11,746 bases of DNA from an uncultured Gemmatimonadota bacterium (GTDB taxonomy: Bacteria; Gemmatimonadota; Gemmatimonadetes; Gemmatimonadales; Gemmatimonadaceae). The stretch is from positions 1-11,746 of the forward strand of contig CAMLIU010000021.1 of assembly GCA_946479995.1 (NCBI GenBank). Reading direction: 5' to 3'. The notes below the pieces were generated by a model. It was given only the letters and a program-made list of their open reading frames with translations. It had not been told where the DNA came from and searched no databases. Below are positions 6,095-11,746 of this stretch, piece after piece (positions within the stretch are counted from its first letter, which is position 1; every line of letters starts with the position of its first letter). Both the position numbers and the translations under genes were made by a program.

Positions 6095-7009
6095 ATGGCG
6101 AAAGAATCGAAGCTGCCCATCTATGCCTCCATCGTCGCCAACGTTGCGATTGCCATCCTGAAGTTCATCGCGGCCGCCATCTCGGGAAGCTCGGCCATGG
6201 CGGCGGAAGGCATCCATTCGCTCGTGGACTCCGCGGACGGCGGCCTGCTCCTCGTGGGACACTGGCGCAGCCGCAAGCCGGCCGACGAGACGCATCCCTT
6301 CGGCTACGCCCACGAGCTGTATTTCTGGTCGCTCATGGTCGCCGTGCTGTTCTTCGTGCTCGGTGGCGGGATCTCCGTCTACCACGGGGTGCTCGCCCTG
6401 ATGCACCCCGAACCGCTGCACGATCCGACCTGGAATTACCTCGTGCTCGCCGGGGCGACCCTGTTCGACGGCACCTCCTTCGTCATCGCGTATCGCGCAT
6501 TCCGGCGCTCAGCGAAGGGCCGCGGGTTCTGGGCACACCTGCACCGCAGCAAGGATCCGTCGCAGTTCGCCGTCGTCCTCGAGGATGGCGCGGACCTCAC
6601 CGGCATTGCGCTCGCCTTTCTTGGCGTCTTCCTGGGCCATCGGCTGAACATGCCGCGGCTCGATGGCGCCGCGTCGGTGTGCATCGGCCTCGTGCTCACC
6701 TTCGTCGCGGTGGTGCTCGTGCGGCAGACCAAGGCACTCCTGCTCGGCGAGAGCGCCAGCCCCGAAGTGCTCGCGACGATTCACCGCGTCATCGACTCCG
6801 ACGACGACGTCGTGACAGCGGATCGCCTCCTCACCATGCACCTCGGGCCGCACGACATCCTGCTCACCACCTCCGTGCAGCTCGCCGACACGCTGTCCGA
6901 ACCCGACGTCGCTCGGGCCATCACGCGGCTCGAGAACCGCATTCGCGACGAGCTGCCCGACGTGAAGCACGTGTGCATCGACGCGCGGCGGAAACGCACC
7001 GCACGCTGA
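6095..7009 (+). CDS. Cation diffusion facilitator, SLC30A9/ZnT9-like
   Basis: A 304-residue membrane antiporter of the CDF family, expected to exchange Zn(II) or another divalent metal for protons. Six helices lie in the first 215 residues or so: TM1 10-30, TM2 35-55, TM3 77-97, TM4 114-132, TM5 158-180, TM6 190-210. A cytosolic C-terminal domain of about 90 residues follows, as in the family. TM2 carries H41-x3-D45 (GIHSLVDSADG) and TM5 carries E163-x3-D167 (LEDGAD), where typical CDFs have D/H-x3-D and H-x3-D. The segments THPFGYAHELYFWSL, ISVYHGV and RSKDPSQFAVVLEDGA match my memory of the ZnT9 branch more closely than FieF/YiiP. The ATG at 6095 follows CAGGAG (6081-6086), which overlaps the channel's last codons, so translation is probably coupled. 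The gene ends 6 bp from the convergent apt gene. Confidence 0.92.
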   Translation: MAKESKLPIYASIVANVAIAILKFIAAAISGSSAMAAEGIHSLVDSADGGLLLVGHWRSRKPADETHPFGYAHELYFWSLMVAVLFFVLGGGISVYHGVLALMHPEPLHDPTWNYLVLAGATLFDGTSFVIAYRAFRRSAKGRGFWAHLHRSKDPSQFAVVLEDGADLTGIALAFLGVFLGHRLNMPRLDGAASVCIGLVLTFVAVVLVRQTKALLLGESASPEVLATIHRVIDSDDDVVTADRLLTMHLGPHDILLTTSVQLADTLSEPDVARAITRLENRIRDELPDVKHVCIDARRKRTAR

Positions 7010-7019
7010 CGACCGTCAG
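7006..7019. terminator. Short hairpin containing both convergent stop codons
   Basis: CTGAC-GACC-GTCAG is a perfect inverted repeat with 5-bp arms. The left arm contains the TGA of the CDF gene (7007-7009) and the right arm the complement of the TGA of apt (7016-7018). A shared bidirectional transcript end would be expected near here. The stem is short and has no T-tract on either side, so its strength as a terminator is uncertain. Confidence 0.3.
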
Positions 7020-7567
7020 TAGCGGAGCAGCACCCTGGCGCGTCCGGGCGTCAGGCGGGACTCGCCACCGAGCGCGTCCAGCGCGAGGAGAAAGGAGAAT
7101 CCGATAACGGTGCCACCGACCATCCCGACGAGTTCGGCCGAGGCCCGTGCCGTGCCGCCGGTGGCGAGCACGTCATCCACGATGAGCACGCGACATCCGT
7201 CCGGGCAGGCATCAGCGTGGATCTCGAGCTGTCCGCTGCCGTATTCCAGCCCGTATTCCCTGTTTACCGTCTTCCACGGGAGCTTGCCCTGCTTGCGGAT
7301 GGGAATGAAGCCGGCGCGGAGGGACTGCGCGACGGGCGCGGCGAGCACGAATCCCCGACTTTCGATGCCCGCCACGTGCGTCACGCCGGCGCCGGCAAAG
7401 GGAGCGGCCATCGCTTCGGTGACGTCGCGAAACAATGCGCCGTCGGCGAGCAGGGGCGTGATGTCGCGGAACAGGATGCCGGGCGACGGAAAATCCGGAA
7501 CGTCGCGAATGCCGGCGCGTACCCGCGCGACGAGCTCCGCGTCTGGCGCGTCTGCGGAAGTGGCCAT
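7016..7567 (-). CDS. apt: Adenine phosphoribosyltransferase
   Basis: A 183-residue cytosolic enzyme that joins adenine to PRPP, giving AMP and pyrophosphate (purine salvage). The type-I phosphoribosyltransferase PRPP loop is complete at 127-140 (VLIVDDVLATGGTA, with D131-D132). The Apt-type sequence is seen at 22-37 (DVPDFPSPGILFRDIT), the ESRGF motif at 69-73, and IPIRKQGKLPW at 88-98. Length is normal. The ATG at 7567 lies 2 bp beyond the acyP stop; no good Shine-Dalgarno precedes it, so translation probably depends on ribosomes finishing acyP. It is the last gene of the minus-strand array and converges with the CDF transporter. The identification is secure. Confidence 0.96.
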   Translation of the reverse strand: MATSADAPDAELVARVRAGIRDVPDFPSPGILFRDITPLLADGALFRDVTEAMAAPFAGAGVTHVAGIESRGFVLAAPVAQSLRAGFIPIRKQGKLPWKTVNREYGLEYGSGQLEIHADACPDGCRVLIVDDVLATGGTARASAELVGMVGGTVIGFSFLLALDALGGESRLTPGRARVLLRY

Positions 7568-7569
7568 GG

Positions 7570-7845
7570 TCAGCGGTGAATGCTGAACGGGTACGGGAGC
7601 GACCCGTCCGACGTAGTCTCGAGGTCATCGATGCGCTCGACCTTCGCCCCCGTCGGTCCCACTTCCAGCGCGCGCCGCAGCCGCTCGAGCGAGGAGGCCT
7701 CTCCGCCCGCCTCGACCTCCACCTCGCCCCCCGGGCGATTGGTCACCCAGCCACTGAGGCCGAGACGACGGGCCTCCTCACGCGCGAACCACCGGAAGCC
7801 CACGCCCTGCACCCGACCATGAATGCGCACGTGCAGGCGAGGCAT
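7570..7845 (-). CDS. acyP: Acylphosphatase
   Basis: A 91-residue cytosolic enzyme that hydrolyses the carboxyl-phosphate bond of acyl phosphates such as acetyl or carbamoyl phosphate. The signature GRVQGVGFRWF (10-20) supplies the phosphate cradle and the catalytic R18; the WVTNRPGGEVEVEA segment supplies N36. The protein ends in the usual strand (PFSIHR). Length and fold pattern are normal for the family. The ATG at 7845 is separated by one base from the pcm stop (TGA-C-ATG), and AGGG stands 5 nt before it. The frame is open further upstream but that part is antisense-style noise over pcm. Its role in this array is general metabolism; no special link to apt or pcm is visible. Confidence 0.94.
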   Translation of the reverse strand: MPRLHVRIHGRVQGVGFRWFAREEARRLGLSGWVTNRPGGEVEVEAGGEASSLERLRRALEVGPTGAKVERIDDLETTSDGSLPYPFSIHR

Positions 7846-7846
7846 G

Positions 7847-8482
7847 TCAGCCCTGCTCCCACCCGTGCATTCCGAAGAGCGGTACGAAGCGCACGGGCCC
7901 GATGTCGGTGGTCTGGATCGCGTCGCCCTTTCGCACCACCAGGCGCAGTGTCTGTTCCTCCTTCGGGCCGACCGGCACGAGCATGCGCCCGCCGTCGGCC
8001 AGCTGCTCCACGAGTGGCTGCGGCACAGTCGGCCCGCCCGCGCTGACGAGGATCGCGTCGTACGGCGCGTACTCGCGCCAGCCGACGGTGCCGTCGCCGA
8101 GGAGCATCGACACGTTCTTCGCGCCGGCGCGCGAGATCGCGTCGCGCGCCATGGTGTACAGCGCGGGGATCCGCTCGATGGTGAACACCTGCGCGACGAG
8201 GTGCGACAGCAGGACCGTCTGATACCCGGAGCCGGTCCCGATCTCGAGCACGCGCTCCGCCCCCTTGAGCTGGAGCAGCTCCAGGTAGCGGGCGTGGATG
8301 GAGGGCTGCGAGATGGTCTGTCCGCTGCCGATGGGGATGGACGCGTCCTCGTAGGCGCGATGCCGGACGCCGGTGGGGACGAAGGCATGCCGCGGCGTGA
8401 GGTCGAACGCCCGCAGCACGGCGAGGTCGCGAATGCCCTTCTCGCGGAGCAGCTCCACGAGGCGGCGCCGCGCGCCGGTCAT
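7847..8482 (-). CDS. pcm: Protein-L-isoaspartate O-methyltransferase
   Basis: A 211-residue cytosolic repair enzyme that methylates L-isoaspartyl residues of aged proteins with S-adenosylmethionine. Motifs: IGSGQTISQP (about 51-60) for isoaspartyl-peptide binding, VLEIGTGSGYQ (78-88) for SAM, TIERI (about 101-105) as the acidic end of strand 2, LGDGTVGW, and AILVSAGGPTVPQPLVEQL (143-161). Length is typical. The start is not certain. I take the ATG at 8482, 8 bp after the surE stop. In-frame GTG codons at 8509 and 8506 lie next to a strong GGAGGA (8510-8515), but that site is too close to the first of them for good spacing, and use of them would overlap surE. The pairing surE-pcm is widespread in bacteria and linked to stationary-phase survival. 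Confidence 0.93.
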   Translation of the reverse strand: MTGARRRLVELLREKGIRDLAVLRAFDLTPRHAFVPTGVRHRAYEDASIPIGSGQTISQPSIHARYLELLQLKGAERVLEIGTGSGYQTVLLSHLVAQVFTIERIPALYTMARDAISRAGAKNVSMLLGDGTVGWREYAPYDAILVSAGGPTVPQPLVEQLADGGRMLVPVGPKEEQTLRLVVRKGDAIQTTDIGPVRFVPLFGMHGWEQG

Positions 8483-8490
8483 GGCGCCGT

Positions 8491-9252
8491 CTACAGCTCC
8501 CGCCACCACTCCTCCGAGGATTGCAGCATGCTGTAGTTCGTCAGGTCGAGGTGCAATGGCGTGATGGAGATGTACCCGTCCTGGATGGCCCGGAAGTCCG
8601 AGTCCTCCTCCCCCGTCCAGGTGATGGAGCCGCCACCGATCCAGAAGATGTCACGATTCCACGGATCTCGCATCGGCTTGAGAGATCCGGAATAGACGCG
8701 GCTGCCGAGCCGGGTGAGCTTCGCGCCGCGAATGCCGTCCGCCGGCACCGGCGGCAGGTTCACGTTGAGCAGCGTGTTCGCCGGGAACGACGGCAGGGAG
8801 GTGAGATGCCGGAGCAGCGGAGTCAGGACCGGCACCTGCTGCTTCAGGTAGGTCAAGTCGGCGCGAAGGTCGCCCCCCGCGAATGACACGGCGATGGACG
8901 GGATCCCCAGTGCGAGCCCTTCCATGGCGGCAGCGACGGTGCCCGAGTACAGCACGTCCTCGCCCATGTTCTGGCCGTGATTGATGCCGCTCAGCACGAA
9001 GTCGGGCCGCTCGGGAAGCAGTGCCTCCACGGCGAGCATCACGCAGTCGGTGGGCGTGCCATCCACCTGCCAGCGCCGCTCGCCCACGCGCACCGGGCGC
9101 AGCGGATGGTGCAAGGTGAGCGAATGGCTGGTTGCGCTCTGCTCGCGGTCCGGTGCGACCACGTGCACCTCACCGAGCGGCTCCGCCGCCTCCACGAGAC
9201 ACTCGAGCCCATGGGCAAGGATGCCGTCGTCGTTCGAGACGAGGATGCGCAT
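8491..9252 (-). CDS. surE: 5'/3'-nucleotidase SurE
   Basis: A 253-residue metal-dependent phosphatase that removes phosphate from nucleoside 5'- and 3'-monophosphates, known for survival in stationary phase. The N-terminus MRILVSNDDG gives the metal ligands D8 and D9; S39 lies in APDREQSA; SGINHGQNMGEDVLYSGT (88-105) carries N91 and N95 and the conserved SGT. The VDGTPTDCV segment (63-71) is also typical. The protein is close to family length. The ATG at 9252 has GAGGGG about 9 nt upstream, inside the last codons of the MerR gene, whose stop ends 3 bp before. It stands immediately before pcm. Confidence 0.96.
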   Translation of the reverse strand: MRILVSNDDGILAHGLECLVEAAEPLGEVHVVAPDREQSATSHSLTLHHPLRPVRVGERRWQVDGTPTDCVMLAVEALLPERPDFVLSGINHGQNMGEDVLYSGTVAAAMEGLALGIPSIAVSFAGGDLRADLTYLKQQVPVLTPLLRHLTSLPSFPANTLLNVNLPPVPADGIRGAKLTRLGSRVYSGSLKPMRDPWNRDIFWIGGGSITWTGEEDSDFRAIQDGYISITPLHLDLTNYSMLQSSEEWWREL

Positions 9253-9255
9253 GGG

Positions 9256-9627
9256 TCAGCGCCCCTCGCTGCGCGCGTCGGGAGCCAGCACCCGCATCAG
9301 CTCCGTAAGGTCGGCCTCGAGCGCCTCGAGGGTCTCCACGGTAAGCGCCGAGCGGGCGGCGCTGCGCAGCGCGCCGCCCTTCCGCTGCTCCTCGACTTTC
9401 TGCCGCGCGCCGTCGATGGTGTACTTCTCGGTATACAGCAGGTGCTTCACGAGCAGGATCAGCTCCACCTCGCGGCGCTGGTACACGCGGTTCCCGGACC
9501 GATTCTTCGCCGGCTTCAGGAACTTGAACTGGCTTTCCCAGTAGCGCAGCACGTGCGGCTTCAGGTCGGTGAGCTCGCACACCTCACCGATGCTGAAGAA
9601 CTCCTGGACGGGCTCGGCGCCGCTCAC
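9256..9627 (-). CDS. Short MerR-family DNA-binding regulator
   Basis: A 123-residue protein with a MerR-type winged helix-turn-helix at about 10-78: FFSIGEVCELTDLKPHVLRYWESQF, split between helices 1-2 and the wing, with NRVYQRREVELILLVKHLL following. The typical W-E after the recognition helix is present (YWE). There is no cysteine-based metal site and no ligand-binding domain; the C-terminus (about 80-118) is a basic then acidic helical stretch that may dimerise. The GTG at 9627 overlaps the gpsA stop (GTGA, 4 bp), and GGAG stands 8 nt before it. The frame is open to 9885 but that extension is low-complexity Arg/Gly sequence opposite gpsA. The target is unknown. Its place inside a housekeeping array beside surE suggests it controls that array or a stress response. 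Confidence 0.85.
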   Translation of the reverse strand: MSGAEPVQEFFSIGEVCELTDLKPHVLRYWESQFKFLKPAKNRSGNRVYQRREVELILLVKHLLYTEKYTIDGARQKVEEQRKGGALRSAARSALTVETLEALEADLTELMRVLAPDARSEGR

Positions 9628-10622
9628 GCGTCCTGCTCCGCGCGCAACTCGCGCGACATGAGGTCCTCCACCGCGCGGTGCGCAGGGTGGCGGTCGAACA
9701 GCACCCGGTTCACCATGGCCACGATCGGCATCTCCACGCCTTCGCGCGTCGCAAGGGCCAGCGCGCTCCGCGTCGTCGCCACGCCCTCGGCGACCGTCTG
9801 CTTGCCGGCGAGCGCCTGCTCGAGCGTGGCCCCTGCCCCCACCTCCATGCCGACGGCGCGATTGCGGCTGAGCGAGCCAGTGCACGTGAGCACGAGGTCG
9901 CCGATGCCCGCCAGGCCGGCAAATGTCGCGGCCTTGGCCCCGAGGGCCGTACCGAGCCGCGTCATCTCGGCCAGGCCGCGCGTGACGAGCGCCGCGCGTG
10001 CGTTGAATCCGAAACCGGCGCCCTCGCAGATCCCCGTCGCCACGGCCATCACGTTCTTGAGCGCTCCGCCAAGCTCCACACCGATGATGTCGTCATGCGT
10101 GTAGACGCGGAACGTGGAATTGCTGAACGCCTCCTGCACGCACTCCGCTGCCCGCTCGTCTGCCGAGGCCGCGACGATGGCCGTGGGCTGGCGAGCCGCC
10201 ACCTCGGCGGCGAAGCTCGGCCCCGAGAGGGCGACCACCGGGTGATGCGGCGCGGATTCGCTCACGACGTCGCTCATGAGCGCCAGCGTACCCGCCTCGA
10301 TGCCCTTGGACGCAACACAGAGGATGGCGCCTTCCTTCAGCGAAGAGGCAGCGCCGCGAAGCACGGCGCGCAGGTGCTGCGACGGCGTGACGAGGCACAC
10401 TACCTCCGCACCATCCAGTGCCTCGGTCAGGTCACCGGTCGCGCGCAGCTTCGCGCTCAGCGGAGCCCCGGCGAGGAAGACACGGTTCTCGTGCGACTCG
10501 TTGATCGAGGCGACGACCTCCGGCTCCAGCGCCCAGAGGGTCACCGCCTCCCCGTTGCGGGCGAGCAGGTCGGCCAGCGCGGTGCCCCACGCCCCGGCGC
10601 CGAGGACGGCGCAGCGAGTCAT
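9624..10622 (-). CDS. gpsA: NAD(P)-dependent glycerol-3-phosphate dehydrogenase
   Basis: A 332-residue cytosolic enzyme that reduces dihydroxyacetone phosphate to sn-glycerol-3-phosphate, the backbone for phospholipids. The nucleotide-binding fold starts at once: AVLGAGAWGTALADLL, with GAGAWG at 8-13. Then come VTPSQHLR (78-85), SKGIE with K106, ALSGPSFAAEVA (131-142), ELGGALKNVMAVATG with the catalytic K189, and GIGDLVLTCTGSLSRNR (239-255). Length is normal. The ATG at 10622 is preceded by a strong AGGAGG about 8 nt upstream and 16 bp after plsY; the open frame to 10676 lies inside plsY. Its product is the direct acyl acceptor for PlsY, encoded just upstream, so the pair forms a pathway unit. 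Confidence 0.97.
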   Translation of the reverse strand: MTRCAVLGAGAWGTALADLLARNGEAVTLWALEPEVVASINESHENRVFLAGAPLSAKLRATGDLTEALDGAEVVCLVTPSQHLRAVLRGAASSLKEGAILCVASKGIEAGTLALMSDVVSESAPHHPVVALSGPSFAAEVAARQPTAIVAASADERAAECVQEAFSNSTFRVYTHDDIIGVELGGALKNVMAVATGICEGAGFGFNARAALVTRGLAEMTRLGTALGAKAATFAGLAGIGDLVLTCTGSLSRNRAVGMEVGAGATLEQALAGKQTVAEGVATTRSALALATREGVEMPIVAMVNRVLFDRHPAHRAVEDLMSRELRAEQDA

Positions 10623-10638
10623 GCGCACGACCTCCTCA

Positions 10639-11250
10639 TCACGCGCGCCACCGCTTGCCGAAGCGGTGCTCCTCACCGCGGCGCAGGCGGCCGATGTTGG
10701 CGCGATGCGTCCAGTAGACGAAGCAGGCGATCACCACACTCACGATGAACAACGGCGAGGTGGCTCCATGCGTCGCGAACAGCAGCACCGGAAGGAGCGC
10801 CGCGGCCGCCAGGCTGCCCAGCGACACGTAGCCCGTGCCGAGCACGATGGCGACGAATACCGCGAAGGTGATCAGCATCGGCAGCGGGGCGAGCGCGAAG
10901 AACACGCCGGCGGCGGTGGCCACACCCTTTCCCCCTTTCCGGAAACCGAGGTAGAGCGGCCGCACGTGCCCGACGATGGCCGCCACGCCGCACGCCAGGG
11001 CCCACAGCACCGGATCTCCCGGCGCGTGGATGCGGGGCGGAAGCAGCAGGACTGGTATCGCCCCCTTCAGGGCGTCGGCCAGGAAGACGAGGATCCCGAT
11101 CTTCCAGCCGAGGACGCGGAAGACGTTCGTCGCGCCAAGGTTGCCGGAGCCCTGCGTGCGAAGGTCAACTCCCGCGGCCGCGCCGGCGAGATACGCGAAG
11201 GGAATGGAACCAACGGCGTACGAGATGGCGAGCGCGAGGAGCGGATGCAC
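10639..11250 (-). CDS. plsY: Glycerol-3-phosphate acyltransferase PlsY
   Basis: A 203-residue polytopic inner-membrane enzyme that moves an acyl group from acyl-phosphate to glycerol-3-phosphate, giving lysophosphatidate. The three active-site segments are visible: GSIPFAYLAG (14-23), GSGNLGATNVFRVLG (34-48), and HVRPLYLGFRKGGKGVATA split across 95-113 with the GGKG phosphate loop. About five hydrophobic helices alternate with them. Length is typical. I take the GTG at 11250, one base after the der stop (TGA-C-GTG); a GGAG lies about 12 nt upstream, farther than ideal, so coupling to der translation is likely. The acyl-phosphate donor would come from PlsX, which is not in this window. The basic C-terminus (HRFGKRWRA) is cytosolic. 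Confidence 0.97.
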   Translation of the reverse strand: MHPLLALAISYAVGSIPFAYLAGAAAGVDLRTQGSGNLGATNVFRVLGWKIGILVFLADALKGAIPVLLLPPRIHAPGDPVLWALACGVAAIVGHVRPLYLGFRKGGKGVATAAGVFFALAPLPMLITFAVFVAIVLGTGYVSLGSLAAAALLPVLLFATHGATSPLFIVSVVIACFVYWTHRANIGRLRRGEEHRFGKRWRA

Positions 11251-11251
11251 G

Positions 11252-11746
11252 TCAGGCCGCCGCTCCGCCGCTCTTGCGCCGCAGCAGGATCCGCAGCGGA
11301 TTGCCGGTGAACCCGTACGTCTCGCGGAAGCCGTTGTGGAGGAAGCGCACGTAGTGCTCCTCCACGAGGTCGGGGTGATTGCCGAAGACGGCGATCGTCG
11401 GCGGTGAGACGCTGACCTGCGTGGCGTAGTTGAGCTTCACCTCGCGACCCGCCGCCTGCGACGGCTGTCGGCGCGCGAGGAGCTCGCTCAGCCGTTCGTT
11501 CACCTGTGACGTGCTGATCCGCTTGTGCGCCTCCTCGTCCACGAGCTGGATCACGTCGAGCACCTTCGTCACGCGCTGGCCCGTGAGGGCCGACGTGAAC
11601 AGGAAGGGAACGAACTTGAGGAAGGGCGCCTTTTCCTGCGCCTTCTTCTCGTACCTCGCCGCGGCCTTGTCGTCCTTCTCGGCAATGTCCCACTTGTTCA
11701 CGACGATGATGAGCCCGCGGCCCGCCTCCCACGCCATGTTGGCGAT
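11252..11746 (-). CDS. der: Ribosome-assembly GTPase Der, C-terminal part (partial)
   Basis: The last 164 codons are in the window; the 5' end lies beyond 11746. The edge reads I-A-N-M-A-W-E-A-G-R-G-L, then IIVVNKWDIAEKD, which carries the G4 motif NKWD of the second GTPase domain. The G5-type FTSALTGQRV (about residues 50-59 of the visible part) follows, then the KH-like RNA-binding domain ending in NGFRETYGFTGNPLRILLRRK. Der (EngA) has two GTPase domains in tandem plus this KH domain and helps assemble the 50S subunit. The first GTPase domain and the G1-G3 motifs of the second are outside the window. Its stop is one base from the plsY start, so it is probably an upstream member of the same transcript. 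Confidence 0.96.
   Translation of the reverse strand: MANMAWEAGRGLIIVVNKWDIAEKDDKAAARYEKKAQEKAPFLKFVPFLFTSALTGQRVTKVLDVIQLVDEEAHKRISTSQVNERLSELLARRQPSQAAGREVKLNYATQVSVSPPTIAVFGNHPDLVEEHYVRFLHNGFRETYGFTGNPLRILLRRKSGGAAA

Noticed and set aside
163..7009. Possible mobile island
   Set aside because: No integrase, transposase, tRNA, direct repeats or change in base composition is visible at the borders, so horizontal acquisition is not supported.
8483..8515. GTG starts at 8509 or 8506 for pcm
   Set aside because: The strong GGAGGA is adjacent to them with almost no spacer and they would overlap surE; the ATG at 8482 gives the normal protein length, though this is not decisive.
9628..9885. N-terminal extension of the MerR protein
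   Set aside because: The extra residues are Arg/Gly-rich noise opposite gpsA; the GTG at 9627 has its own ribosome site and leads straight into the helix-turn-helix.
8977..10104. A 375-codon plus-strand frame opposite surE, merR and gpsA
   Set aside because: It crosses three well-supported genes and shows no domain.

Overview
The window is strongly G+C-rich bacterial chromosomal DNA with densely packed genes and G/C-ending codons. No rRNA, tRNA, transposase, CRISPR or phage gene is visible. The gene order der-plsY-gpsA-merR-surE-pcm, the small two-domain stress proteins and a C-terminal domain resembling DUF5335 suggest a Gemmatimonadota-like or other environmental high-GC Gram-negative lineage. 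That placement is inference from gene content, not from a marker gene.

Layout: (1) positions 1-140 hold the 3' end of a sensor histidine kinase on the plus strand. (2) Positions 163-4512 hold three minus-strand genes: a tandem universal stress protein (USP), a larger USP-USP protein with an extra C-terminal domain, and a P1B-like P-type metal ATPase. (3) Divergent from the ATPase, across a 242-bp gap with a perfect 12-bp palindrome, lies a plus-strand run: a small pyridoxamine-oxidase-like flavin protein, a six-helix voltage-gated-type cation channel with a non-canonical selectivity filter, and a cation diffusion facilitator most like the SLC30A9/ZnT9 branch. (4) Positions 7016-11746 form one compact minus-strand array, in transcription order der (5' end outside the window), plsY, gpsA, a short MerR-type regulator, surE, pcm, acyP and apt. 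Every junction there is between a 4-bp overlap and 16 bp.

The left half (1-7009) reads as an accessory stress and ion-homeostasis block: sensing (histidine kinase), stress proteins, metal export (P-ATPase, CDF), cation flux (channel) and a flavin/heme-binding-type oxidoreductase. The proposal that these genes act together is inference from adjacency. The right half is housekeeping: ribosome assembly (Der), the first steps of phospholipid synthesis (GpsA makes glycerol-3-phosphate, PlsY acylates it), then maintenance and salvage (SurE, Pcm, acylphosphatase, adenine salvage). A small DNA-binding protein sits in the middle and could control the array. The two halves converge at 7009/7016, where a short hairpin contains both stop codons.

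The points most worth a second look are the channel filter (T-T-M-G-S-E-Y-F-P in place of a TVGYGD-type filter), the USP-USP-DUF5335-like fusion, the E-x3-D site of the CDF transporter, and the ATPase that has a TPCPL motif and no N-terminal metal-binding domain.
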